From contig JBBMRB010000005.1 in assembly GCA_038900335.1 (NCBI GenBank), positions 170,717-234,716 on the forward strand: DNA of 64,000 nucleotides, in the 5' to 3' direction. This document shows positions 42,923 to 51,938 of this stretch, one piece after another; the first letter of the stretch is position 1, and the number at the start of each line of letters is the position of its first letter. The DNA is from Rs1 sp038900335 (lineage in GTDB: Bacteria > Pseudomonadota > Gammaproteobacteria > Pseudomonadales > Balneatricaceae). Made by a program: the position numbers and the translations under genes. The notes under the pieces were generated by a model, which searched no databases, was not told the origin of the DNA, and saw only the letters and a list, made by a program, of their open reading frames with translations.

Positions 42923-45313
42923 TTAATCTCTTAGCACCGCACCAGCTTGCTCAGATAAATCTGATATTACTTGTTCTATAGCGGTATTGATCTCGTCCTC
43001 ATTAAGAGTGCGCGATGGATGCTGCCACGTCAAGTTTATAGCGAGACTTTTCTTACCTTTTTCAACACCTTGTCCAGTGTAGACATCGAATAATGTCACA
43101 TTTTTCAGCAAATCGCCTGCATTTTTAGCGATAATTGCTTTTAGAGTGTTAAATTCTACGTCTTCATTTACAACAACAGCAATATCTCGTTTGCTTTCAG
43201 GGAATTTAGATAGCCCTTTAAACTGCGTTAATTGTCCTTGTTGCAAGCTTGCTTGATCGATTTCAAATAAGAACAGGTTACCGTTAATACCGAACTCTTT
43301 ACTCAATGAAGGGTGAAGTGCTCCAATATAACCAATTTCTTGGCCATTGCGAACAATTTTAGCTGTTTGTCCTGGGTGTAATGCCACGTGCTCACCGGTG
43401 ATGAAATCGAATTCATCTGCACAACCGCCCAGGTTAAGTAGCGCTTGTAAATCACCTTTTAAGTCAAAGAAGTCAACGCTTTGGTTGTCGCTGCTCCAAC
43501 CTTGTGGGTAGCGTGTACCAACAATCGCACCGCTGACTACGTTTTCCTGTTTGATATCATCACCATCGCTGATAAAGCATTGGCCGATTTCAAATAAACG
43601 TACTCTGCTTTGTTGACGGTTTTGGTTGTATTGAATAGTTTTAACCAGTGCAGGCCAAATACTGGTACGCATCACTGCCATTTCTGCAGAAATTGGGTTT
43701 GCTAGCGCAATACCTTGATGTTTGTCATCAAATTGCTGTTGTAGGTTTTTTTCAATAAAGCTGTAAGTAATCGCTTCTTGATAACCACGGGCAACTAGAG
43801 TGCGACGCATATTAGCAACGCTGACTTTAGATTCTTGGCGTGGTGTAAAATCTAGTGCAGCAGATGGCATTTTAACGGGTAAGTTATTGTAACCGTATAC
43901 GCGTGCTAGCTCTTCGATGATATCGGCTTCTATAGTGATATCAAAGCGATAAGATGGGATAGACAAGGTCCATGTGTCTTCATCTTGTGCTGTTATCTGC
44001 ATGCCTAAACGAGTGACTATTTCTTCTATATCACTTTTAGCCATATTAAAGGCAAGCATGGAGTTAACTTTAGCGTGGCGTAAAGTCACTTGGCTTAGTG
44101 TTGGTAGGTAATCTTCAACCATTGCTTCATTGATTGGGCCGACTTCACCACCGGTGATAGCAACGAGTAATTGCGTTGCACGCTCAATACCCTTGCGTTG
44201 TAGCTGCCAATCAACACCGCGCTCATAGCGATGCGATGCATCAGTATGTAGGCCGTAACCACGTGCTTTACCAGCAATAGCGATAGGGTTGAAAAATGCA
44301 CACTCTAAAAAGATATTAGTTGTCTCTGCTTTAACGCCAGTTTTTTCACCGCCAAAAATACCGGCCAACGCAATTGCACCGCTATTATCAGCAATAACAA
44401 GCGTGTCAGTGTTCAGGGTGATTTCATTACCATCTAACAGTGTTAACGGCTCTTCGCTATGCGCTTTTCTGACGACGATATCACCAGATAGTTGGTCTAA
44501 ATCAAAAGCGTGCAGGGGTTGACCTAGTTCAAGTAGTACATAGTTAGTCACATCGACAACAGGGTCAATTGAGCGAATGCCACTGCGACGTAGCTTTTCA
44601 GTCATCCATTGTGGTGTTTGCGCTTTAACGTTGACGTTGCGTATCACTCGTCCTAAGTAGCGAGGGCAGTCTGTAGGTGTTTCTAGTTTGACTGCAACAC
44701 GCTCAGATAGTGTTGACTCTGTCGCTTCAACTTGAGGGTATTGTACGCTAATTTTATTTAATACACCGACTTCACGTGCCAGCCCGCAGATGCTTAAGCA
44801 GTCACCGCGATTTGGTGTAAGGTCGACATCGATGATTTTGTCATCTAATGCTAAATAGTCACGCAGGTTAGTACCAAGTGGTGCATCAGCTGGTAAGCTC
44901 ATGATGCCATCGTGCTCTTCAGATATACCCAGCTCGGCATCTGAACAAAGCATACCAAAAGATTCTATTTGGCGTAATTTTGCTTTTTTGATTTTAAATG
45001 GCTTGCCTTCAGGGCCGGCAAGTTCAGCACCTACCTGTGCATAAGCTGTCACTAAGCCAGCTTTGGCATTAGGTGCACCACATACGACTTGGAATTCTTC
45101 ACTGCCATTGCTAACGGTACACACACGTAGCTTATCCGCATTGGGGTGTTGCTCAGCGCTTATTATTTTGGCGATGATCACATTACTAAAATCACTGGCA
45201 ACGTTTTCAACGTCATCGACTTCTAAGCCGGCCATTGTGATTTGATCAACTAATTGTTGGGTATTTATTGTCGGTTGTACGAGTTCTCGTAACCAATTTT
45301 CACTAAATTTCAT
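42923..45313 (-). CDS. pheT: phenylalanyl-tRNA synthetase beta subunit
   Basis: 796 residues, usual size. N-terminal tRNA-binding EMAP-like domain (VVIAKIISAEQHPNADKLRVC-type segment near 45-65), B3/B4 editing domain (about 210-380; CPRYLGRVIRN), B5 domain and the C-terminal anticodon-binding FDX domain (FPESKRDIAVVVNEDVEF). AGGTGAG precedes the ATG, 52 bases after pheS. Forms the alpha2-beta2 enzyme with PheS. Confidence 0.97.
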   Translation of the reverse strand: MKFSENWLRELVQPTINTQQLVDQITMAGLEVDDVENVASDFSNVIIAKIISAEQHPNADKLRVCTVSNGSEEFQVVCGAPNAKAGLVTAYAQVGAELAGPEGKPFKIKKAKLRQIESFGMLCSDAELGISEEHDGIMSLPADAPLGTNLRDYLALDDKIIDVDLTPNRGDCLSICGLAREVGVLNKISVQYPQVEATESTLSERVAVKLETPTDCPRYLGRVIRNVNVKAQTPQWMTEKLRRSGIRSIDPVVDVTNYVLLELGQPLHAFDLDQLSGDIVVRKAHSEEPLTLLDGNEITLNTDTLVIADNSGAIALAGIFGGEKTGVKAETTNIFLECAFFNPIAIAGKARGYGLHTDASHRYERGVDWQLQRKGIERATQLLVAITGGEVGPINEAMVEDYLPTLSQVTLRHAKVNSMLAFNMAKSDIEEIVTRLGMQITAQDEDTWTLSIPSYRFDITIEADIIEELARVYGYNNLPVKMPSAALDFTPRQESKVSVANMRRTLVARGYQEAITYSFIEKNLQQQFDDKHQGIALANPISAEMAVMRTSIWPALVKTIQYNQNRQQSRVRLFEIGQCFISDGDDIKQENVVSGAIVGTRYPQGWSSDNQSVDFFDLKGDLQALLNLGGCADEFDFITGEHVALHPGQTAKIVRNGQEIGYIGALHPSLSKEFGINGNLFLFEIDQASLQQGQLTQFKGLSKFPESKRDIAVVVNEDVEFNTLKAIIAKNAGDLLKNVTLFDVYTGQGVEKGKKSLAINLTWQHPSRTLNEDEINTAIEQVISDLSEQAGAVLRD

Positions 45314-45365
45314 ATCTCACCTAATTCATAATTTGTTAAATAAAAACGATAGTTGTTACGAGCTT

Positions 45366-46349
45366 TTAGCTAAATTGCTCTAAAAAACGTAGGTCATTTT
45401 CAAAAAACAAACGTAGGTCGTCTACGCCATATCGTAGCATTGCTAAACGTTCCACACCCATGCCAAAAGCAAAGCCTGTGAATTCTTCTGGGTCAATATT
45501 TGAGTAGTTAAATACTTTCGGGTGAACCATGCCACAGCCAAGTACTTCCAACCACTTGCCATCACCGCGATCAATATCCACTTCTATTGATGGTTCAGTG
45601 AAGGGGAAGTAAGAAGGGCGAAAACGAACTTTAACGTCATCTTCAAAGAACTCACGTAAGAACTGCTCAAGCGTGCCCTTTAAATCGGCAAAGCTAACGC
45701 CTTTATCAACCAGTAAACCTTCTACTTGATGGAACATAGGGGTATGGGTTTGATCGTAGTCACAACGATAGACACGACCTGGGCAGATAATGCGAATCGG
45801 TGGCTTAGTGGTTTCCATTGTGCGCACTTGCACACCTGATGTATGGGTGCGTAGCAAGCGGTTGGCATCAAAGTAAAAAGTATCATGCATCGCGCGAGCA
45901 GGGTGGTGTGCAGGGATATTCAGCGCTTCAAAGTTATGATACTCATCTTCAATTTCAGGGCCTTCAGCAACGCTATAGCCGATGCTGCCAAAGAATTGCT
46001 CAATGCGCTCAAGTGTTTTGGTGACAGGGTGTAAGCTGCCTAAATCTTCACCGCGACCTGGTTGGCTAATATCAATTTTTTCGCTGGCAAGTTTTAGCGC
46101 TAAAGCAGCAGTTTCTAAATCGCGACGACGCTGGTTGATATTATCTGCAACCACTTGCTTAGCTTCGTTGATGCGCGCACCTGCAGCGGGGCGCTCTTGT
46201 GCCGTCAGTTTACCTAGGCCTTTTAATAGTGCAGTTAATAACCCTTTTTTACCTAGGTAATCAACTCTTACTTGTTCTAGCTCAGTGACACTTGTAGCCG
46301 TATCCACGGCATTGCAAGCTTGGGCTAAAAGTTGTTCAATGTTTTCCAT
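45366..46349 (-). CDS. pheS: phenylalanyl-tRNA synthetase alpha subunit
   Basis: 327 residues, same as E. coli. N-terminal coiled coil, then the class II catalytic core: motif 1 near HPVTKTLERIEQFFGSIGY, motif 2 in VYRCDYDQTHTPMFHQVEG, motif 3 in GFAFGMGVERLAMLRYG. Charges tRNA-Phe with PheT. GGAG precedes the ATG. Its roughly 250-base leader contains a terminator-like hairpin and a perfect 14-bp inverted repeat, suggesting attenuation. Confidence 0.97.
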   Translation of the reverse strand: MENIEQLLAQACNAVDTATSVTELEQVRVDYLGKKGLLTALLKGLGKLTAQERPAAGARINEAKQVVADNINQRRRDLETAALALKLASEKIDISQPGRGEDLGSLHPVTKTLERIEQFFGSIGYSVAEGPEIEDEYHNFEALNIPAHHPARAMHDTFYFDANRLLRTHTSGVQVRTMETTKPPIRIICPGRVYRCDYDQTHTPMFHQVEGLLVDKGVSFADLKGTLEQFLREFFEDDVKVRFRPSYFPFTEPSIEVDIDRGDGKWLEVLGCGMVHPKVFNYSNIDPEEFTGFAFGMGVERLAMLRYGVDDLRLFFENDLRFLEQFS

Positions 46350-46400
46350 CTATAACTCCAATGATTCGCAGATGGCAGCTTTGTGTGCTTGCCTCAAAAG

Positions 46401-46466
46401 TTACTCTATTTAACCGCTCTCTAAGACTGGTTTTAGCCAGCTTGCGAAAAATGTTAAATAGAGTAA
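46401..46466 (-). promoter_or_regulatory. structured pheS leader
   Basis: TTACTCTATTTAAC (46401-46414) and GTTAAATAGAGTAA (46453-46466) are perfect 14-bp inverted repeats; CTGG/CCAG pairs inside the 38-base loop. It lies 50-115 bases upstream of the pheS start. No Phe-rich leader peptide is visible, unlike E. coli pheM. Confidence 0.55.
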
Positions 46467-46517
46467 TTTTAATCTGTTAAACCTTGTTCATGTATTTTTA
46501 AAATTAATCAATAATGC

Positions 46518-46556
46518 AAAAAAATAGGGAGAGAGTTTGCACCCTTTCCCTATTTT
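46518..46556 (-). terminator. Rho-independent terminator/attenuator between rplT and pheS
   Basis: On the minus strand AAAATAGGGA (46556-46547) pairs with TCCCTATTTT (46530-46521), extended to seven T residues (46524-46518). A second perfect stem, ATCTATTCA/TGAATAGAT at 46570-46594, immediately precedes it and could act in an alternative fold. It ends or attenuates the infC-rpmI-rplT transcript before pheST. Confidence 0.75.
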
Positions 46557-46605
46557 CAAACCAGCATTTATCTATTCAACAGTGCTGAATAGATGATTTG
46601 GTGCG

Positions 46606-46962
46606 TTATGCTAGAGCAGCTTTCGCTTTCTCAACAACAGCAACAAATGCTACTTTTTCGTGTACAGCTAAGTCAGCTAATACTTTACGGTCGATTTCGA
46701 TGCTTGCCTTTTTAAGACCAGCAATGAAACGGCTGTAAGACATGCCATTGATACGAGCTGCCGCATTGATACGAGCAATCCACAGTGCGCGGAATTGACG
46801 TTTTCTTTGACGACGGTCACGGTATGCATATTGACCAGCTTTAATGACAGCTTGTTTAGCAACACGGAAAACACGGCTACGTGCTCCGTAATAACCTTTT
46901 GCTTGCTTCAGTACTTTCTTGTGACGGCGACGAGCCTGAACACCACGTTTTACACGAGCCAT
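46606..46962 (-). CDS. rplT: 50S ribosomal protein L20
   Basis: 118 residues, usual length. Basic N-terminal tail ARVKRGVQARRRHKKVLKQA and globular part (RDRRQRKRQFRALWIARINA). Assembles early on 23S rRNA and in relatives represses the rpmI-rplT mRNA. AGGAAGG precedes the ATG. Follows rpmI by 46 bases. Confidence 0.97.
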   Translation of the reverse strand: MARVKRGVQARRRHKKVLKQAKGYYGARSRVFRVAKQAVIKAGQYAYRDRRQRKRQFRALWIARINAAARINGMSYSRFIAGLKKASIEIDRKVLADLAVHEKVAFVAVVEKAKAALA

Positions 46963-47008
46963 TCTTTACCTTCCTATATTCAATTCTGTTAAGTTAAAAA
47001 AAAGTGGT

Positions 47009-47203
47009 CTAGATGAACGGCAACATGCGTTGAACAAGTTTTTTGTCCGCGGCGTGAACCTGAAGCATCGGGCGAAGCTGACGCTTACGCTTAGTACTTT
47101 TCTTGGTCAGAATGTGAGATTTGAAAGCTTGCTTGTGCTTAAAGCCGTTAGCAGTTTTCTTGAAGCGTTTAGCTGCTCCACTGTGAGTTTTCATCTTAGG
47201 CAT
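47009..47203 (-). CDS. rpmI: 50S ribosomal protein L35
   Basis: 64 residues from the ATG at 47203, which gives the family start MPKMKTHSGAAKRFKKTANG; the longer frame to 47251 is an artefact. The body is basic with KKSTKRKRQLR and ends MLPFI. Lies between infC and rplT as in nearly all bacteria. Confidence 0.96.
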   Translation of the reverse strand: MPKMKTHSGAAKRFKKTANGFKHKQAFKSHILTKKSTKRKRQLRPMLQVHAADKKLVQRMLPFI

Positions 47204-47349
47204 TATAAAAATACTCCACGCATTCGTTAGTTTTTTTACTAATTCTCTCATTGCATAAATACAACTAGGTTAGTATGAATTTTCACCGATAAGAAACGAC
47301 AAAACCCGCGGCTATTGAGAACAGCAGCAGGTTCGCAATTTCTTAAACG

Positions 47350-47892
47350 TTACTTCTTCTTCTTCGGAGCAATAACCATAACCATTTGACGACCTTCCAT
47401 CTTCGGGCGCTGCTCTACAACTCCTAACTCAACCAAGTCAGCTTCGACTCGATTCATTAGTTGCATGCCCAATTGTTGGTGAGCCATCTCACGGCCGCGA
47501 TAACGCAATGTTATCTTGGCTTTGTCTCCTGCTTCTAGGAAACGTACCAGGTTGCGTAGCTTTACCTGATAATCCCCATCTTCCGTTCCAGGACGAAATT
47601 TTATTTCCTTAATCTGGGTGCGGTGCTGTTTCTTCTTAGCTTCATTGGCCGCTTTTTTCTGCTCATATTGAAACTTACCGTAGTCCATTAACTTACATAC
47701 TACAGGGTCTGAGTCAGAAATTTTTACCAGATCAAGTTCTGCTACTTGAGCGCGCTCAAGTGCATCTTTAATTAGTACAACTCCTACTTGCTCGCCGTTT
47801 TCATCGATAAGGCGAACTTCTTGAGCTCGTATATTCTCATTAATTGGAGCACGGTTTTCGGTGCGTGCTCCTCTTTTGTTATCGCGTCTAAT
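47350..47892 (-). CDS. infC: translation initiation factor IF-3, ATT start codon
   Basis: 180 residues when started at the ATT at 47890-47892. TAGGAG lies eight bases upstream and overlaps the thrS stop, and the frame encodes the standard IF-3 N-domain (APINENIRAQEVRLIDENGE) before the linker and C-domain (MDYGKFQYEQKK onward; RPGTEDGDYQVKLRNLVRFL). The first ATG at 47688 would delete the N-domain. Use of AUU lets IF-3 repress its own translation, as in E. coli. Starts 11 bases after thrS. Confidence 0.95.
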   Translation of the reverse strand: MRRDNKRGARTENRAPINENIRAQEVRLIDENGEQVGVVLIKDALERAQVAELDLVKISDSDPVVCKLMDYGKFQYEQKKAANEAKKKQHRTQIKEIKFRPGTEDGDYQVKLRNLVRFLEAGDKAKITLRYRGREMAHQQLGMQLMNRVEADLVELGVVEQRPKMEGRQMVMVIAPKKKK

Positions 47893-47903
47893 CTTGATTT
47901 CTC

Positions 47904-49829
47904 CTAATCATTGTCTTTGCGACCTTTACGCTCAACTTCGTTTTCTAAGTAATTAACGAAGGCGTCTAATGTCATGGCACCAAGGTCTTCGCCACTGCGA
48001 GTTCTGACTGCAACAGTGCCACTTTCAACCTCGTTGTCTCCAACCACTAAAAGGTATGGGACTTTTTGTAGAGTGCGCTCGCGGATTTTAAAGCCGATCT
48101 TCTCATTTCTCAAGTCCTGAATGACTCTAAATCCATTTAATTCCAATTTATTGCTAACTTCACGACAATAATCGGCTTGTTTGTCAGTAATGTTCATAAT
48201 TGCTAGCTGTTTTGGCGCTAACCAAGTTGGTAGAGCCCCAGCGTGATGTTCAATTAAAATACCGATAAAACGTTCAAACGAACCTAGAATTGCTCGGTGT
48301 AACATCACCGGCGTTTCTCTATTGCCTTCTTCGTTAACAAACTGGGCATCTAAACGCTCAGGCATTGAGAAGTCAGCTTGTATTGTACCACACTGCCAGA
48401 TACGACCTAGACAATCACGTAAAGAAAACTCGATTTTAGGACCGTAGAAAGCACCTTCACCAGGAAGGACTTGCCAATCTAGTCCGGCTGCATCTAAGGC
48501 ATCGCCAAGTGCTTTTTCTGATTTGTCCCAGATCTCATCTGAACCCACTCGGTTTTCAGGTCGAGTTGATAGCTTGTAGATAATATCGCTAAAACCGAAG
48601 TCTGCATAGACTTCATGTAAAAACTCGATAAAATCTGCAACTTCTGTTTGGATATCTTTCTCAGCGCAGAAAATATGGCCATCATCTTGAACAAAACCAC
48701 GCACACGCATGATGCCGTGTAAAGCGCCTGATGGCTCGTTGCGATGACATGAGCCAAACTCTGCCAGTCTGTACGGCAAGTCGCGGTATGAGCGTAAGCC
48801 TTGGTTGAATACTTGTATATGACAAGGGCAGTTCATTGGTTTGATCGCATAGTCGCGGTTTTCAGAGCCGGTGGTAAACATGCCGTCGGCAAATTTATCC
48901 CAGTGGCCTGAGCGCTCCCAAAGTGAGCGATCAACAACTTGCGGTGTTTTTATTTCGCTATAGCCGTGTCGCTGTTGCTTTTTACGCATATACTGTTCGA
49001 TTTGTTGATACAGTGCCCAGCCATTTGGGTGCCAAAAAACCATGCCAGGTGCTTCTTCTTGCATGTGAAATAAATCTAAGCTTTTACCCAGTTTACGATG
49101 GTCGCGTTTTTCCGCTTCTTCCAAGCGTTTAAGATAAGCTTTCAGCGCTTTTTTATCGGCCCAAGCTGTACCGTAAACACGCTGTAACATTTTGTTGTCT
49201 GAGTTGCCGCGCCAGTATGCACCAGCCAAATTCATCAACTTGAATGAGCGCAGTAAACGTGTGTTTGGCACGTGCGGACCACGACACATGTCGATATATT
49301 CTTCGTGGTAATATAGGCCTACTTCTTCAACTGATTCATCTAAGTTGTCGATGATCTCTAATTTATATGTCTCATTGCGCTGTGCAAAAATCTCACGAGC
49401 TTGAGCGACTGGCGTCATTTTTTTTATGACATCATAGTCTGTTTTAATTAGGTCATTGATGCGTTTTTCAACAACTGCTAAATCTTCATTAGTCAGTTGT
49501 TCAGGACAATCGATATCGTAGTAAAAACCGTTTTCGATGGTAGGTCCGATTGCCATTTTAGCGTCAGGGTATAGCTGCTTTATTGCATGGCCTGTTAAAT
49601 GTGCAAATGAATGGCGAATGATTTCTAAGCCTTCATCGTCTTTCGCTGTCACGATTTGTATTTTAGCATCGGTGTCGATGATTTCGCAGGCATCGACTAA
49701 CTTGCCATTAATACGACCAGCAACGGTCGCTTTGGCAAGGCCTGGACCTATGTCCATAGCGATATCTAAAATGCTGACGGGATGATCGAATTCTCTTGTA
49801 CTTGCATCAGGCAGTGTAATAATTGGCAT
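47904..49829 (-). CDS. thrS: threonyl-tRNA synthetase
   Basis: 641 residues, matching E. coli (642). Order: TGS domain (1-60), N2 editing domain with HSFAHLTGHA and YYHEEYIDMCRGPHVP, class II core (MNCPCHIQVFNQGLRSYRDL, HRAILGSFERFIGILIEHHAG) and the anticodon-binding C-domain. The zinc ligands of the core (Cys in NCPCH and His pair) are present. AAGGAA precedes the ATG. First gene of the thrS-infC-rpmI-rplT unit; E. coli ThrRS represses its own mRNA. Confidence 0.97.
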   Translation of the reverse strand: MPIITLPDASTREFDHPVSILDIAMDIGPGLAKATVAGRINGKLVDACEIIDTDAKIQIVTAKDDEGLEIIRHSFAHLTGHAIKQLYPDAKMAIGPTIENGFYYDIDCPEQLTNEDLAVVEKRINDLIKTDYDVIKKMTPVAQAREIFAQRNETYKLEIIDNLDESVEEVGLYYHEEYIDMCRGPHVPNTRLLRSFKLMNLAGAYWRGNSDNKMLQRVYGTAWADKKALKAYLKRLEEAEKRDHRKLGKSLDLFHMQEEAPGMVFWHPNGWALYQQIEQYMRKKQQRHGYSEIKTPQVVDRSLWERSGHWDKFADGMFTTGSENRDYAIKPMNCPCHIQVFNQGLRSYRDLPYRLAEFGSCHRNEPSGALHGIMRVRGFVQDDGHIFCAEKDIQTEVADFIEFLHEVYADFGFSDIIYKLSTRPENRVGSDEIWDKSEKALGDALDAAGLDWQVLPGEGAFYGPKIEFSLRDCLGRIWQCGTIQADFSMPERLDAQFVNEEGNRETPVMLHRAILGSFERFIGILIEHHAGALPTWLAPKQLAIMNITDKQADYCREVSNKLELNGFRVIQDLRNEKIGFKIRERTLQKVPYLLVVGDNEVESGTVAVRTRSGEDLGAMTLDAFVNYLENEVERKGRKDND

Positions 49830-50232
49830 TGCAGTTCCTTAAGTCCAGTGGTGCCCCTTACAATGGGTCACTTAGACAATGAGAGAGTCTAATTATATAA
49901 GGCGTAGTAACTTGCTTATATATAGTCTCAGTAGCTTTAATAAATAAATTGTTAGTATTAGAAACACTCTCACATTGAGTGTTATCAAGTACCACAAAAA
50001 AAAGAGCGACGATTATAAGGTGTTTTAACGCACGAATACAGATTTGATTAGAAAATAGCTGGTTTATTATTGATCGTAATGAATATTTAACTGTTGCGTT
50101 AAATGCAACGTAATGGTTTTTTTATATCAATATACGCAAAGCTTTTGTTGCGTTAGAATGCTTGCAATTACTTTGAATCAAATCTTCATCTGCAACTATT
50201 AGCTTATATGTGTTGCAGATTTAAAACGGAAA
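49830..50232. promoter_or_regulatory. divergent regulatory region thrS / ilvC with GTTGC-GCAAC dyads
   Basis: About 400 bases, no gene. Near-palindrome GTTGC-GTTAAAT-GCAAC at 50093-50109, a related GTTGC with TTGCAA at 50147-50167, and a perfect 9-bp inverted repeat ATCTGCAAC/GTTGCAGAT at 50188-50220 just before the ilvC ribosome site. The repeated core suggests a LysR-type (IlvY-like) regulator. No ilvY gene is in the window. Confidence 0.5.
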
Positions 50233-50238
50233 ATGACA

Positions 50239-51714
50239 ATGTCTAACAACTATTTCAACACATTAACGTTACGTGACCAATTAGAGCAATTAGGAAAGTG
50301 TCGTTTCATGCACTTAAATGAATTTACTGAAGGTGTTGATGCCCTTAAAGGTAAAAAAATTGTTGTTATCGGTTGTGGTGCGCAAGGTCTTAACCAAGGT
50401 CTTAACTTACGTGATAGTGGCTTAGATGTGTCTTACACTTTACGTCAAACAGCGATTGACGAGAAGCGTCAATCTTGGAAAAACGCCACTGAAAACGGTT
50501 TTACTGTCGGTACTTATGATCAACTTATCCCTACTGCTGATGTGGTTTTAAACCTAACACCTGATAAGCAACACACGCCTGTTGTTAACGAAATTATGCC
50601 GTTAATGAAGCAAGGCGCTTGTCTTTCTTACTCACATGGCTTCAACATTGTTGAAGAAGGCATGAAAATTCGTGAAGATCTAACCGTTATCATGGTTGCA
50701 CCTAAGTGCCCAGGTACTGAAGTACGCGCTGAATACGTACGTGGTTTTGGTGTGCCAACACTGATCGCTGTTCATGAAGATAACGATCCACAAGGCAATG
50801 GCTTAGCATTAGCTAAAGCCTACGCAGTAGGTACGGGTGGGCATAAAGCTGGCGTATTGATGTCTTCTTTCGTTGCTGAAGTTAAGTCTGATTTAATGGG
50901 CGAGCAAACCATTCTTTGCGGTATGCTACAAACAGGTTCAATCCTATGTTTCGACAAAATGGTTGAGAAGGGTATCGATACAGGTTATGCATCAAAACTT
51001 ATTCAATACGGTTGGGAAGTAGTAACAGAAGCACTTAAGTATGGTGGTGTTACTAACATGCTTGATCGTTTATCTAACCCAGATAAAATCAAAGCGTTTG
51101 ATCTAAGTGAAGAGCTTAAATTGATCATGCGTCCACTTTACAACAAGCACCAAGATGACATCATGGACGGTACTTTCTCAAGCGGTATGATGGCTGATTG
51201 GGCTAACGATGATGAGAAATTATTAGGCTGGCGTGCAGAAACAGCAGAAACAGCGTTTGAAAAAACACCTGCTGGCGATATTGAAATCTCTGAGCAAGAG
51301 TTCTTTGATCACGGTATCTTAATGGTTGCTATGGTTAAAGCGGGTGTTGAGTTAGCGTTTGAAACAATGACGGCAGCAGGCATTATTGCTGAATCAGCTT
51401 ACTATGAGTCACTACATGAAACGCCGCTAATTGCTAATACAATTGCACGTAAAAAATTATACGAAATGAACGCGACTATTTCTGATACAGCTGAGTACGG
51501 TTGCTACCTTTACAACCACGCTTGCCTACCACTATTAGAAGAGTTCATGAAAACTGTTGATACTGATATCATCGGTAAAGGCACAAGTAATGAAGACAAC
51601 GGTGTTGATAATGCACGTTTGATCGAAGTAAACGAAGCATTACGCTCTCACCCTGTTGAGCACATTGGCGGTATCTTACGCGGCCATATGTCAGATATGA
51701 AAGCGATCGTTTAA
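50239..51714 (+). CDS. ilvC: ketol-acid reductoisomerase, class II
   Basis: 491 residues from the ATG at 50239 (an ATG six bases earlier is in frame; GGA spacing favours 50239). Seen: LRDQLEQLGKCRFM, the Rossmann motif VVIGCGAQGLNQGLNLRDSG, SYSHGFNIVEEG, CPGTEVRAEYVRGFG and the duplicated knotted C-domain typical of the long plant/enteric form. Converts acetolactate and acetohydroxybutyrate in valine, leucine and isoleucine synthesis using NADPH and Mg. A strong terminator follows. Confidence 0.97.
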   Translation: MSNNYFNTLTLRDQLEQLGKCRFMHLNEFTEGVDALKGKKIVVIGCGAQGLNQGLNLRDSGLDVSYTLRQTAIDEKRQSWKNATENGFTVGTYDQLIPTADVVLNLTPDKQHTPVVNEIMPLMKQGACLSYSHGFNIVEEGMKIREDLTVIMVAPKCPGTEVRAEYVRGFGVPTLIAVHEDNDPQGNGLALAKAYAVGTGGHKAGVLMSSFVAEVKSDLMGEQTILCGMLQTGSILCFDKMVEKGIDTGYASKLIQYGWEVVTEALKYGGVTNMLDRLSNPDKIKAFDLSEELKLIMRPLYNKHQDDIMDGTFSSGMMADWANDDEKLLGWRAETAETAFEKTPAGDIEISEQEFFDHGILMVAMVKAGVELAFETMTAAGIIAESAYYESLHETPLIANTIARKKLYEMNATISDTAEYGCYLYNHACLPLLEEFMKTVDTDIIGKGTSNEDNGVDNARLIEVNEALRSHPVEHIGGILRGHMSDMKAIV

Positions 51715-51730
51715 TTTAAAGACTATCGCA

Positions 51731-51760
51731 AAAGCCAAGATTTTATCTTGGCTTTTTTTT
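51731..51760 (+). terminator. Rho-independent terminator of ilvC
   Basis: AAAGCCAAGAT and ATCTTGGCTTT form a perfect 11-bp stem with a TTT loop, continuing into a run of eight T residues, 17 bases after the ilvC stop. Confidence 0.93.
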
Positions 51761-51938
51761 GCCTTTAATTAGGCAAGATAACAGCAAGCCCAAAGATTTA
51801 AGATAGCGCTCAGCTTTTTGTCTAAGTTTAATGGCAATAGAGCAAAGTGGTCATCGATATAATTGGGTTTGTCGGTATGTTTCTTAGCAGCGCATAAAAA
51901 TTAATCTAGTTAAACGCAGTGTGTATAGGTTTCTCACC

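Noticed and set aside
46490..46566. PheM-like leader peptide upstream of pheS
   Set aside because: The only ATG frames near the hairpins encode three to four residues with no Phe codons, so classical Phe attenuation is not supported.
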